A DNA stretch of 64,000 bases from Acidobacteriota bacterium (GCA_016201205.1 JACQDF010000219.1:1-64000), one strand, 5' to 3'. Numbered from the stretch's first letter, positions 18,049 to 26,317 are shown. The notes: generated by a model not told the origin, from the sequence alone. A program made the numbers and translations.

Positions 18049-18881
18049 TTGAGTACTGTGCGCAACGTCTCGTTCACGAAAATGGATTTCGAGGCGCGCC
18101 GCCACCCGGAATCCGGATTGCGGCGTACGGCGATCATCTCGGCAACCACCGCGACGGCGATCTCCTCGGGCGTCACGGCGCCGATGTCGAGTCCCATCGG
18201 CGCATGCAGCTTCTCGAACGCCTCCCGCGGCAGCCCTTCCTTTTCCAACTCGCGCACCACGCTGATGGTCTTGCGCTTGCTGCCGATCATGGCAACGTAC
18301 CGCGCCGGGGTGGTCACCGCCCACTTCAATACGCGCATGTCGTCGCGGTGCCCGCGCGTTACGATGATCAGGTAGCTCGATTCGTTGATTGCCAGCTTCG
18401 GGAAGACTTCCTCGTACTCCTCGGCGAAGATCTGGTCCGCTTCCGGAAAGCGCTCCCGGTTGGCGAATTGTTCGCGGTTGTCGATGATGACAGTGGCGAA
18501 GCCGGCGAGCGCCGCCACTTTGGAAAGACTCTTCGAGACGTGGCCGGCGCCGAAAATGTAAGCGAATGGTTGAGCAAGCACAGGTTCCACAAATACGTTG
18601 AGCTGGCCGCCGCAGATGAGCCCGTTGTCATAGGCCGCATCCTGGCCCAGGTTGAAGGTCAGATGGCGCGGCCGTTCCGTCTCCATCACTTCGCGCGCCA
18701 CGTTCCACACCTCGGCCTCGACGCAGCCGCCGCCGATGGTGCCGAGCATGCTGCCGTCTTCGCGAACCAGCAGCTTGGCGCTTTGAAAACTGGGGATGGA
18801 GCCGTTCACCTGCACAATCGTGGCGATAGCGCACTTCTGCCCCGAGCGCCGCAAGCGCACGATTTCGTCGAAAACGTCCAC
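18045..18881 (-). CDS. XdhC/CoxF-family molybdenum hydroxylase maturation protein
   Basis: 278 aa from the GTG at 18881; upstream ORF-track sequence overlaps the divergent gene and lacks family similarity. The N-terminal XdhC/CoxI domain has SAKLLVREDGSMLGTIGGGC and the conserved Cys of LICGGQLNVFVEP. The C-terminal Rossmann-like domain starts FAYIFGAGHVSKSLSKVAA and includes IVTRGHRDD and MIGSKRK. XdhC proteins bind molybdenum cofactor and help its sulfuration and insertion into xanthine-dehydrogenase-type enzymes. Coupled by GTGA overlap to the MobA-like gene. A TATAAT box lies about 9 bp before the GTG, again suggesting a leaderless message. Confidence 0.87.
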   Translation of the reverse strand: MDVFDEIVRLRRSGQKCAIATIVQVNGSIPSFQSAKLLVREDGSMLGTIGGGCVEAEVWNVAREVMETERPRHLTFNLGQDAAYDNGLICGGQLNVFVEPVLAQPFAYIFGAGHVSKSLSKVAALAGFATVIIDNREQFANRERFPEADQIFAEEYEEVFPKLAINESSYLIIVTRGHRDDMRVLKWAVTTPARYVAMIGSKRKTISVVRELEKEGLPREAFEKLHAPMGLDIGAVTPEEIAVAVVAEMIAVRRNPDSGWRRASKSIFVNETLRTVLK

Positions 18882-18898
18882 TAGAATCGAATTATAGC

Positions 18899-20242
18899 GT
18901 GGGATACGATGCCATCGTGATTGGCGCGGGCCCGGCTGGGACCACCGCGTCCAGACTGCTGGCCGAGTGGGGACATCGGGTCGCGCTGGTGCACCGCCCG
19001 AAAGCGCGGCCGGTGAACGTCGCCGAATCGCTTCCGCCCAGCGTGCGGACGGCGTTTCATTTGGCCGGCATACAAGAGCAAGTGGATGGGGCGGGCTTTG
19101 CGCGCAGCGCGGGGAACGCCGCATGGTGGGGAACAGCGGAGCCGCGGGTCGAGACGTATCCGCCGCCGCGCTGGGGCTACCATGTGCGGCGCGCAGACTT
19201 CGACCGCCTGCTCTGTGACCTCGCTGTGGCCCGCGGAGTCTGCCTGCTGGAATCGGCTCCGCCTGCCTCGGCTCCGTTTGTTCTCGATTGCAGCGGGCGC
19301 ACGGGCGTTCTCGCCCGCCGCGGATTCCGGCGCACCAGCGGCTACCCTCGCACCATGGCCATCGGTGCAGTGTGGCGTAAGCCCGGAGGCCTTCCCTATG
19401 CCGGGCTGACGCTGGTGGAAGCATTTTCGGGGGGCTGGGCGTGGTCCGTGCCCGTCGATGAAGATCGCCGCTATGTATCCGTGATGATCGACGCCCGGCG
19501 CGCGGCCGACTACCGGGCGCAACTCGCCACCACAGAAGCCTTCCGCAAGATGCTCGACGGCGCTGTCATCGAGGGGAACATCCGCGCCTGTGACGCCACT
19601 CCCTACACCTGTTCCCGTTTCGCCGGCTCCGGCATCCTGGTGGTCGGCGACGCGGCATCCTTCCTTGATCCGCTCTCTTCGTTCGGCGTCAAGAAAGCGA
19701 TCACTTCGGCGTGGATGGCCGCCGTGGCCGTCCACACCGCTCTCAAAGATGGCTCGCGCGCCCCGCTCGCCATAGCGTACTTTGAAGAGCGCGAGCGGCA
19801 GGCGTACGAGGATGCGCGGCGCCATACCGCCCGGTACTGCGGCCAGGTCGCCGAGACGCTTCCGCATCCGTTCTGGAGCAGGCGCGCTTCGTCCGAACCC
19901 GGTTTCTACGCGCCCGCCGGGCTGACCGCCCAACTCGAACTCCTGCGCACTGCAGCGGAGATCCGCCTCCGGCGCTCGGAACAGATTGGCGTCGAAAAGC
20001 GTCCCGCGGTGGAAGGCAACGAAGTCGTCGAGCGCCCTAAGCTCGTCGCCCCGCAACTGCCGCCTGGACTCGAATTCGTCAACGGCGTCGAGATCAGCCG
20101 CCTGCTGGAACTCTCCGAACGCCACACACAGTTGCCCGATCTGTGGCGCGCCTACAACAGTGGGAACGAAGAAGTCGACTTGCCGAATTTCCTCGGCGCG
20201 CTCTGCCTGCTGCTGGCGAAAGATGTCCTCACGCTGCGATAA
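18899..20242 (+). CDS. FAD-dependent oxidoreductase, flavin-halogenase-like
   Basis: 447 aa from a GTG. The N-terminal dinucleotide fold is VIGAGPAGTTASRLL. VVGDAASFLDPLSSFGV is the second FAD motif of the PHBH/halogenase superfamily, and GGWAWSVPV resembles the WxWxIP region that separates flavin halogenases from hydroxylases, with the final Ile-Pro altered. It may be a halogenase-like or geranylgeranyl-reductase-like monooxygenase; the substrate is unknown. The last 80 residues (DLWRAYNSGNEEVDLPNFLG) do not resemble a domain I know. The start is 17 bp from the divergent xdhC-like start. An unusual gene for which I see no pathway partners. Confidence 0.72.
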   Translation: MGYDAIVIGAGPAGTTASRLLAEWGHRVALVHRPKARPVNVAESLPPSVRTAFHLAGIQEQVDGAGFARSAGNAAWWGTAEPRVETYPPPRWGYHVRRADFDRLLCDLAVARGVCLLESAPPASAPFVLDCSGRTGVLARRGFRRTSGYPRTMAIGAVWRKPGGLPYAGLTLVEAFSGGWAWSVPVDEDRRYVSVMIDARRAADYRAQLATTEAFRKMLDGAVIEGNIRACDATPYTCSRFAGSGILVVGDAASFLDPLSSFGVKKAITSAWMAAVAVHTALKDGSRAPLAIAYFEERERQAYEDARRHTARYCGQVAETLPHPFWSRRASSEPGFYAPAGLTAQLELLRTAAEIRLRRSEQIGVEKRPAVEGNEVVERPKLVAPQLPPGLEFVNGVEISRLLELSERHTQLPDLWRAYNSGNEEVDLPNFLGALCLLLAKDVLTLR

Positions 20243-20291
20243 GGAGCCGGCCGGCGCCGCTACGGATTACAATAGGTTCCCGGAGTGAAGC

Positions 20292-21263
20292 ATGCATCGA
20301 AGACAATTTTTCGGAACGACCGCAGCGATAGCGCAGGCGGCTCAAACGCCCCTGCCGCCGGCCAGCGAAAAGGTGGCCAGCGGGGCAGGCGAGGTTTCCT
20401 ACAACGTGAATGTCATTGTGGAGCGCAAGCGCTCCGGCAAGCCGCACAAGGGCAAGATGCTGGCGGCGATCCAGCCGCACTGTGACGATATCCCGATCTT
20501 TGCCACCGGCACCGTGCTGAAGCTGATCGATGAAGGCTACGAAGGAATCCTGATCACGATGTCGGACGACTCGATGGCCGGCGACGGATCGGGGTACGGG
20601 GAGGTGGTCTGGAAGAACGAGAAGGACACGCGGGAAGTAGCGCGGCGGATGGGGTTGAAGGAAGCCATTTTCCTGAACTATTCGAATCACAACATGGACG
20701 CCTGGCCGATCATCGAGATTCGCGCGAGGCTGGTGTTTTTGTTTCGCTACTTCAAGGTGGATACGGTGCTGGTGTACGACCCCAGCGGGTTGTATGAACG
20801 CAACCCGGATCACTATGTCACGGCGCAGGCGGTCGAGTGGGCGGCCGGGATCTGCGCCATGAAGTGGGATTATCCGGAGCATTTTCTGGCGGGACTAAAA
20901 CCGCATGCGGTCCAGGAGCGCTATTACTTTGCACGCGGGCCGCAGTTGGTGAATCGTGTCGTGGACATCTCCGATTACGTTGATCAAAAAGCTTGGGTGA
21001 ACATGGCCAACGTGACGCAAGGGCCGGCGGGGGACACGGGAGCGCGCTTAAGGCGGCGGCTGGCGGCGCAGGGGAAGCGACTGCCGCTGCTGGGCAATGA
21101 TGACGACACGGCCAACCGCCAATACACGAAATACTTCGCCTTGTCTCGGGACCGCGCGCGAGGGCAAGCGCACGGACTGGGATGGGCCGAGTACTTTCAC
21201 TACATCGGGCCGGAACCCTCGGACGTGGACGAGTACGTGGCTAAGAACGCCGTGTCGCTATAG
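20292..21263 (+). CDS. PIG-L (LmbE)-family deacetylase
   Basis: 323 aa with a twin-Arg-like N-terminus (MHRRQFFGTTAAIAQAA). The zinc motif is PHCDDI in place of the usual PHPDD, and the third ligand segment is ERNPDHYVTAQAV. The family removes N-acetyl groups from GlcNAc-type sugars or mycothiol intermediates through a single zinc. The Pro-to-Cys change beside the metal site is odd but the Asp-Asp pair is kept. A TACAAT box and a GGAG ribosome site precede the ATG. Last gene before the accessory island. Confidence 0.85.
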   Translation: MHRRQFFGTTAAIAQAAQTPLPPASEKVASGAGEVSYNVNVIVERKRSGKPHKGKMLAAIQPHCDDIPIFATGTVLKLIDEGYEGILITMSDDSMAGDGSGYGEVVWKNEKDTREVARRMGLKEAIFLNYSNHNMDAWPIIEIRARLVFLFRYFKVDTVLVYDPSGLYERNPDHYVTAQAVEWAAGICAMKWDYPEHFLAGLKPHAVQERYYFARGPQLVNRVVDISDYVDQKAWVNMANVTQGPAGDTGARLRRRLAAQGKRLPLLGNDDDTANRQYTKYFALSRDRARGQAHGLGWAEYFHYIGPEPSDVDEYVAKNAVSL

Positions 21264-21306
21264 GGCAAGAGTGGACGGCGCGGAGGATAGATCCCGTATC
21301 TCTTCC

Positions 21307-21882
21307 TCAGGCTGCGGGCGCCGCCGGCCACGACGCCAGTGGATGGTCCCATTTCTCTTTGGCGAACGCGAGATCCAAAGGAGTGTGTGCCAGATGGTTT
21401 ACGTAGTTGCTCAGAGTCTTCTGGGCCACTCCTAAGACCACTTCGAGCACCTGCGCGTTGGTGAAGCCCGCCCTCGCAAACTGCTCCGCGGCCGGCTCGG
21501 CCCAGCCTCTGTGCCGGACCAAGGACTGAGTGAACGCTCTCACTGCCTCCAATCGAGGATCGTCGAGCGGTGTCCCGTCGCGAAGAGACTCGATGACCTC
21601 GGGTGAGAGACCCTGCCGGCGGGCAGCCATCGAGTGGGCCGCGACGCAGTATTCGCACCCGTTTTCGACGCTGGCTGTCAGCAGCACGACCTGCCTCTCG
21701 GAGAGACTCAGTGAGCTTTTCTCGAATTGCTGCGCAGTGAGCAGATACCCTTGCAGCGCCGCCGGTGATTCCGCCAAGATTCCGAGAAGGTTGGGAATCA
21801 TGCCGAACCGCTCCTTGGCCTGAGCCAGTGCGCCTTTTGAAGCGCCGGGGGCCGTTTCCAACGTGTGAACAGAGAATGTCAT
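21307..21882 (-). CDS. Carboxymuconolactone decarboxylase/AhpD-like peroxidase-related protein
   Basis: About 191 aa from ATG 21882 (MTFSVHTLETAPGASK); the ORF-track start at 21957 adds 25 atypical residues. The AhpD signature ENGCEYCVAAHS has the CxxC pair and downstream His of alkylhydroperoxidase-like proteins. ERFGMIPNLLGILAESP and AQKTLSNYVNHLAHTPLD are typical of the peroxidase-related subgroup. It probably reduces peroxides or relays thiol electrons. Isolated at the left end of the accessory island. Confidence 0.83.
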   Translation of the reverse strand: MTFSVHTLETAPGASKGALAQAKERFGMIPNLLGILAESPAALQGYLLTAQQFEKSSLSLSERQVVLLTASVENGCEYCVAAHSMAARRQGLSPEVIESLRDGTPLDDPRLEAVRAFTQSLVRHRGWAEPAAEQFARAGFTNAQVLEVVLGVAQKTLSNYVNHLAHTPLDLAFAKEKWDHPLASWPAAPAA

Positions 21883-22035
21883 ATCTGCTCTGTGCTTCGC
21901 CTGCGATCGCTGGGGAGTTACGCCCCCTGTAAGAACCGCGGCGATTCCGGCACTCACCTGTCGAAGCGGCGCCGCGTGCCAGGTTGCGCGTAACCTACGG
22001 CCCCAGTTTGACGAATATGTCAGCGAGGAGGGTCG

Positions 22036-22657
22036 ATGTCGTTGCGCACGTCATTGCTGGTGGCCATCGTTCTGACAGCCGCTCTCGCGATCATGTACTC
22101 GAGGTCCGCGGGAGGAGCGGGAACAGGTGTCAAAGATCGGAAGGCCGCCCCCGACTTCGCCCTAAAAGATGCCGGCGGCGCCGACCTGAAGCTATCCGAT
22201 TACAGGGGCAAAGTTGTCCTTCTGAACTTCTAAGGAACACGCGCAAAACGGACCGCGCCCGCGGCAGAGACACTCCGGTGTTCCTCTAAGGCTATGGCGC
22301 CGCGGGGCGCGGCCTTTGCGCTTCTGGGCAACCTGGTGCGGGCCGTGCAAGGTGGAGATCCCCTGGTTCGTGGATTTTGAGAACAAATTCCGCGATCGCG
22401 GCTTTGCGGTCATCGGAGTTTCCATGGACGAGGAGGGTTGGCAGGCTGTCAAACCGTACATCCGGGAGAAGAATGTGAACTACCGGGTTGTGCTCGGAAC
22501 TGAGCAGATAGCGAGGCGTTATGGCGGCATCGATTCGCTTCCTACGACGCTGCTCATCGATCGGGAGGGGCGAATTGCCGCTCAGCACGTCGGTCTCGTG
22601 GGCAGGAGCGCTTACGAGCAGGAGATCGGCAAGCTGCTTGGCGCCCCGGCGGAATGA
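22036..22657 (+). pseudogene. tlpA-like thioredoxin interrupted by a 94-bp insertion
   Basis: The first part (22036-22233, 65 aa) has a membrane anchor (LRTSLLVAIVLTAALAIMY) and the start of a TlpA/ResA fold (APDFALKDAGGADLKLSDY), ending KVVLLNF then TAA. The second part resumes at 22325 with WATWCGPCKVEIPWFVDF, the thioredoxin active site, and continues to the natural end (PTTLLIDREGRI). Removing 22231-22324 restores KVVLLNFWATWCGPC exactly, so an intact gene was interrupted between the Phe and Trp codons. As it stands the anchored part lacks the CxxC site. The C-terminal part could start only at weak codons such as TTG 22316. Confidence 0.82.
22231..22324. mobile_element. 94-bp palindromic MITE-like insertion with 4-bp target duplication
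   Basis: Lies precisely between Phe and Trp codons of the tlpA-like gene, flanked by CTTC at 22227-22230 and CTTC at 22321-22324. The arms GCGCAAAACGGACCGCGCCC... (22241-22265) and ...GGGGCGCGGCCTTTGCGC (22299-22321) are near-perfect inverted repeats. Between them a second dyad AGAGACAC/GTGTTCCTCT surrounds TCCG. The element has no ORF of its own and 94 is not a multiple of three, so it both stops and frameshifts the gene. It resembles a non-autonomous palindromic element; I see no second copy in the window. Confidence 0.65.
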
Positions 22658-22677
22658 GCTATGTAACCCCGTTCAGT

Positions 22678-22929
22678 TCATCTCCGTCCGGGCAGCCTCC
22701 GAATGATGCGATCCTCCAAGGTTTCCGCCTCCGCATCAGCCTTGCCGGACTCGGTTCGGTGGCTCGCGCGCGCGGCGGAACCGAGCAGCCGGATTTGTGC
22801 CGCGAACCGGGAGCAGTGGCGGCACATCCAAAGATGCATTCGCACGCCCCACCGGGTCGAGAGGCTCGCTCGATGGAGCTCTTCAGTACTCAGCAGCCGG
22901 GCGACCTGCTTGCAAGAAAGCATCTTCAT
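22678..22929 (-). CDS. Small zinc-finger anti-sigma factor
   Basis: 83 aa from the ATG at 22929, which overlaps the sigma-factor stop (ATGA). It contains MLSCKQVARLLSTEE... and CRHCSRF, matching the putative zinc-finger (zf-HC2) pattern Hx3Cx2C of anti-sigma factors, here with MHLWMCRHC. It has no membrane segment, so it would be a soluble zinc-binding anti-sigma partner of the gene directly upstream. It probably holds the sigma factor inactive until a redox or metal signal disturbs the zinc site. Confidence 0.78.
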   Translation of the reverse strand: MKMLSCKQVARLLSTEELHRASLSTRWGVRMHLWMCRHCSRFAAQIRLLGSAARASHRTESGKADAEAETLEDRIIRRLPGRR

Positions 22930-23510
22930 CTCCTCCATCCCTTCGCCTCAAGACACTCCCGCAAACGAGCGCGGGCCCGATGCATGAGCACTCCCAGATT
23001 AGTGACTGAGATATCCAGAATCTTACAAATCTCCGCTGAGTCCAGCTCTTCCACTTCTCGCAGCGTGAAGACGGAGCGTTGTGCGTGTGGAAGCTCTCCC
23101 AGGCAGGCTTGAATCAGTTTACCGGCCTGGTGGGACTCGAGCAGCCGCTGAAGGTCCTCAGGTGGGCGCGCCCACCTGCCTTTAGAATCGAAACGCGATT
23201 CGAATACCTCGTCGATGGGATCATGCCGCTGGTCGACGTTCTGTTCCCTGCGGAACTCGAGGATCTTCCGATGCAAGATGCCGAACAGCCAGGTGCGGAG
23301 CTGTGACCGGCCTTCAAAACGATCCAGCGTCTCGAGAAACGTGGTGAAGACATCCTGGACCAAGTCCTCGGCCGCCGTGTCTGTCAGTCCCATACCGCGT
23401 GCAGCCCGGAACAACGTCCGCGCATGATCTTGGACCACCTGACTGAGCAGCGCCGGCTCGCGAGCTCGGAGCCGATCCAAGTCTTGATCAGTCAGTGCGT
23501 TGGCGGTCAT
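22926..23510 (-). CDS. ECF RNA polymerase sigma factor
   Basis: 194 aa from ATG 23510; the 718-aa ORF-track entry is a spurious extension. Region 2 has FRAARGMGLTDTAAEDLVQDVFTTF and LRTWLFGILHRKI. Region 4 has LPHAQRSVFTLREVEELDSAEICKIL and LGVLMHRARARLREC. It would direct RNA polymerase to stress promoters. Coupled to the anti-sigma gene downstream and divergent from the DUF302 gene across 126 bp, which is therefore a candidate target. Confidence 0.88.
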   Translation of the reverse strand: MTANALTDQDLDRLRAREPALLSQVVQDHARTLFRAARGMGLTDTAAEDLVQDVFTTFLETLDRFEGRSQLRTWLFGILHRKILEFRREQNVDQRHDPIDEVFESRFDSKGRWARPPEDLQRLLESHQAGKLIQACLGELPHAQRSVFTLREVEELDSAEICKILDISVTNLGVLMHRARARLRECLEAKGWRR

Positions 23511-23636
23511 TTGAGCTGGAAGACCAAAATCTTTCTCATCAGTGTAAGAAGTTTGCTTGTGTGTGCACTCACAGTTCGGAAGCGACGCGGTGAGACGCGC
23601 CCTTCCAGAAAAACCTCCCAAGGAGAATACAAAAAC

Positions 23637-24125
23637 GTGTTTACAAGAATCCTTTCTTTCCATCGTAGTTGGATGCTTGCCGCGGCGCTCGCCACGGCAA
23701 CGCTGATTCCCTCGTTTGCAGCCGACGAGAGTTCCTTCGCCGGCGCTCGGGTGGCGGTTACGGCCAACAAGTCCTTCGCGGACGTGAACAAAGCGGTCAA
23801 GTCGCTTGTCGCCAAGAACGGCATGATGGTCATGGCCGAAGTCAATCAAGGCAAGATGCTGTCGATGACGGGCCTCAAGCTCGACGCCACTCTTTACATC
23901 ATCGGCAACCCGACCGTCGGCAAGCAGATCTTCGAGCAGGACCACGGTGTCGGCCTCTACGTTCCGCTGCGCCTGTTCGTTTACACCGACCAGAGCGGCC
24001 AGACCCACGTGGCCTACGACAAGCCGTCGACTCTGCTCTCCCAATTCCACAACGAGAAGATCGCCATGGTCGCCCAGATGCTCGACCAGAAGTTGAACGA
24101 TCTGGCCAACATGGCTGCGCAGTAG
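23637..24125 (+). CDS. Exported DUF302 protein
   Basis: 162 aa from a GTG with AAGGAG ten bases upstream; the ORF-track start at 23424 lies inside the divergent sigma gene. A signal peptide (WMLAAALATATLIPSFA) is followed by one DUF302 domain: FADVNKAVKSLVAKNGMMVM, LYIIGNPTVGKQIFEQDHGV and LLSQFHNEKIA. DUF302 folds often bind small ligands or metals, but the function is unknown. It starts a rightward run through a membrane protein and a second sigma/anti-sigma pair. Confidence 0.8.
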   Translation: MFTRILSFHRSWMLAAALATATLIPSFAADESSFAGARVAVTANKSFADVNKAVKSLVAKNGMMVMAEVNQGKMLSMTGLKLDATLYIIGNPTVGKQIFEQDHGVGLYVPLRLFVYTDQSGQTHVAYDKPSTLLSQFHNEKIAMVAQMLDQKLNDLANMAAQ

Positions 24126-24179
24126 ATTCCCGGGCAGGCGGGGCGCGGCACGGAGCGCCCCTTTTCCAGGAGTCACACA

Positions 24180-24851
24180 ATGTCTCAAATCCAAATCCTG
24201 GCCCGGAGGGCGCCTTTTCTGCTCGCTGCTGCCGCCGCGCCGCTGGCGTTTCCTCTTTCTCAGATGGGCTACGGGACTCTTCACGACCTCTCCCGGATGC
24301 TGATTCTTCCGGCGGCTGTTCTTCTCATCGCAGCATGGGTGTGGCTTGCGAGAACCGGCCGCAATGATCTTGCCGGCCTGCTCTCCCACGGCGCCCTTGC
24401 GGGCGCCGTCGCGACAATTGCGCTCGAGTTGATTCGGTATCCCGCGTTCAGGTTGGGCTTCATGCCCGGCAATCTTCCCGAGCTGATGGGAGTGCTTCTG
24501 TTGGATCGGTTTTCGCTCGGTCCATCCGACGCTTCCACGCTTGCAGGTTTCGCCTATCACTTCTGGAATGGGGCCTGCTTCGGCATCACCTTCGCTCTCC
24601 TGCGAATGAACTTCTCCAACTGGTGGGCCATCCCGTTCGGTGTGGCGATTGGGCTGGGTTTCCTCGTGAGCCCAGTCGTCATGGCGCTCGGGGTTGGGGT
24701 GTTTGGCGTCAACTTTGGCTGGCACTTCGCGGCTACCGTCCTGATGGCGCACGTGGCTTTCGGAATCGCACTGGCGCGAATCCTGACAGCATTGGAACAA
24801 CCCCGCTCGGAGTGCCATCCGGCAACAGCCTGTTGTGAAATCCGCGGATGA
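24180..24851 (+). CDS. Polytopic inner-membrane protein of unknown function
   Basis: 223 aa with about six hydrophobic segments, such as FLLAAAAAPLAFPLSQMG, LILPAAVLLIAAWVWLA and VAIGLGFLVSPVVMALGVGVFG. A conserved-looking polar stretch FAYHFWNGACFGITFALL lies mid-protein. The C-terminus is Cys-containing (HPATACCEIRG) and would be a candidate for metal binding. I do not recognise the family. Its stop overlaps the start of the downstream sigma gene (ATGA), so the two are probably translated together and may act in the same metal or redox response. Confidence 0.7.
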   Translation: MSQIQILARRAPFLLAAAAAPLAFPLSQMGYGTLHDLSRMLILPAAVLLIAAWVWLARTGRNDLAGLLSHGALAGAVATIALELIRYPAFRLGFMPGNLPELMGVLLLDRFSLGPSDASTLAGFAYHFWNGACFGITFALLRMNFSNWWAIPFGVAIGLGFLVSPVVMALGVGVFGVNFGWHFAATVLMAHVAFGIALARILTALEQPRSECHPATACCEIRG

Positions 24852-25423
24852 GGAGCGTAACCGAATTGCCGCCCGCATCGAAATACCGAGAAGATGACCT
24901 GCCCGCGTTGATGGTTCGCTACCAGAAAAGCGAGGCCGAAGCAGTGGAAGAGCTGGTCCGCCGCCTGTCGCCGAGGTTGCTCCGCTTTCTCGCAGTGTCT
25001 GAGCACATCGAGAGTGATGCTGAGGACCTGCTTCAAGAGTGTTGGATACGCATTCACAGGTCCAGGCACACCTACCGCCCACTCGAACCTGTCCTGCCGT
25101 GGCTTTTCGCGATCGCCCGGCATACTCGTCTGGACGGCTATCGGCGGAGGCGGCGGCGAGAATCCCGGGAAATCCTGGTCGCGAATCCGCCGGAGATGGC
25201 GTCAGGTATTCCGCTGACGCCGGGAGGCGAGAGCGACGAATTCGATCGACTGTTGGCCAGTTTGCCGGAGAGCCAGCGCGAGGTCATCTTGATGATGAAG
25301 GTATCGGGAATGAGTCTGGAGGAGGTCGCCCGAGCCACTTCTTCAACAGTCGGAGCGATCAAGCAGAAGGCACATCGAGCTTACGCGAAACTGCGGCTGA
25401 TCCTAAACAACGAGGAAAAGTGA
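24848..25423 (+). CDS. ECF RNA polymerase sigma factor (second)
   Basis: 191 aa. Region 2: LVRRLSPRLLRFLAVSEHIE, DAEDLLQECWIRIH and PWLFAIARHTRLDGYRRR. Region 4: LLASLPESQREVILMMKVSG and SLEEVARATSSTVGAIKQK. It is coupled upstream to the membrane protein (ATGA overlap) and followed 2 bp later by its probable anti-sigma factor. An arrangement of ECF sigma plus polytopic NrsF-like anti-sigma is typical of oxidative or heavy-metal stress systems. Confidence 0.88.
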   Translation: MRSVTELPPASKYREDDLPALMVRYQKSEAEAVEELVRRLSPRLLRFLAVSEHIESDAEDLLQECWIRIHRSRHTYRPLEPVLPWLFAIARHTRLDGYRRRRRRESREILVANPPEMASGIPLTPGGESDEFDRLLASLPESQREVILMMKVSGMSLEEVARATSSTVGAIKQKAHRAYAKLRLILNNEEK

Positions 25424-25425
25424 CG

Positions 25426-26241
25426 ATGTCCGTGGAACTCACAAGTGATTGCAGCGTCATCGACAGGGAACTGGACAGCCGATTCGATCAGCACGGATCC
25501 GAACTCTCGGAGCGCGCTCGCCAGCATCTTCAGGAATGCCAGCGCTGCAAGAAGCTCTACGAATGGATCACCCAGGAATCTCCGCCAGGGGAAGCTTCCC
25601 CCGAGCTCAGCGGCAGGATCCAGGGCATGCTGCAAAGCTCACTCAAGCCCGTTTCGCCGCGACCGTCCACCCGGGTGCTCGCCGTTCGGTTTCTCAGCGT
25701 CTTTCTACTCTTCGCCGCGCCCGCCATCGGCATGATGGGAGTCGCGGGGCTCCACCAGATGGGATTGCCGCAGATGATAGGAATCACCGTGGTTCTTGCT
25801 CTCGGAGTGGCGCTCCTCTCTATGTCGCTGTCGTGGCAGATGACACCCGGAAGCCTGCAACGCATTCCTCCGAAAACTGCGGCGCCGATCCTGACGGCTG
25901 GTTTTCTCATTGGCATCGCAGTGCTGTTTCCCTGGCGGGCGCCTGAGGCTTTTCTGACCACGGGATGGCCTTGCCTGAAGGCCGGACTCATGATGGCTCT
26001 GCCGGCAGCGGTTTTGTTCTGGCTGCTCGTTCGGCGTGGCGTAGCGCTGAATATCGGCGCCTTGGGGGCAACTCTGGGCGCCATTGCCGGATTGCTGAGT
26101 GCAACGGTCCTCCAATTCACTTGCAGCTTGCAGGAAGCCGGCCATCTCCTCGTGTGGCACGGTGGAGTGCTGGTCGCCTCGACCGTGCTAGGTGTAGCCA
26201 TCGCGCGCCTCGTGAATCGTCTGAGCCGCGAACCGGCGTAA
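25426..26241 (+). CDS. Polytopic anti-sigma factor, NrsF/DUF1109-like with zf-HC2 N-terminus
   Basis: 271 aa from the ATG at 25426, 2 bp after the sigma gene. The cytoplasmic N-terminus (about 80 residues) contains ARQHLQECQRCKKLYEW, an H-x3-C-x2-C zinc finger. Six membrane segments follow (for example FLSVFLLFAAPAIGMMGVAG and GALGATLGAIAGLLSATVLQF). The membrane part resembles DUF1109/NrsF anti-sigma proteins that sense metal or redox stress. A Cys in FTCSLQEAGHLLVWHGG between two helices is a candidate sensor. Confidence 0.78.
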   Translation: MSVELTSDCSVIDRELDSRFDQHGSELSERARQHLQECQRCKKLYEWITQESPPGEASPELSGRIQGMLQSSLKPVSPRPSTRVLAVRFLSVFLLFAAPAIGMMGVAGLHQMGLPQMIGITVVLALGVALLSMSLSWQMTPGSLQRIPPKTAAPILTAGFLIGIAVLFPWRAPEAFLTTGWPCLKAGLMMALPAAVLFWLLVRRGVALNIGALGATLGAIAGLLSATVLQFTCSLQEAGHLLVWHGGVLVASTVLGVAIARLVNRLSREPA

Positions 26242-26317
26242 CTCAGCAGTGTGCTGACGCGAATTATCGGAAGATCCGATTGCGGATCTCCACTAAAGCG
26301 AAAGGAAGGCGAACAAG

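Noticed and set aside
22231-22233. In-frame TAA in the tlpA-like gene as a recoded codon
   Set aside because: It is TAA, not TGA, and the downstream part is in another frame; an insertion explains it fully.
22926-25082. 718-aa minus-strand ORF
   Set aside because: Only the last 194 codons are a real sigma factor; the rest is the reverse of DUF302 and the membrane protein, with low-complexity translation.
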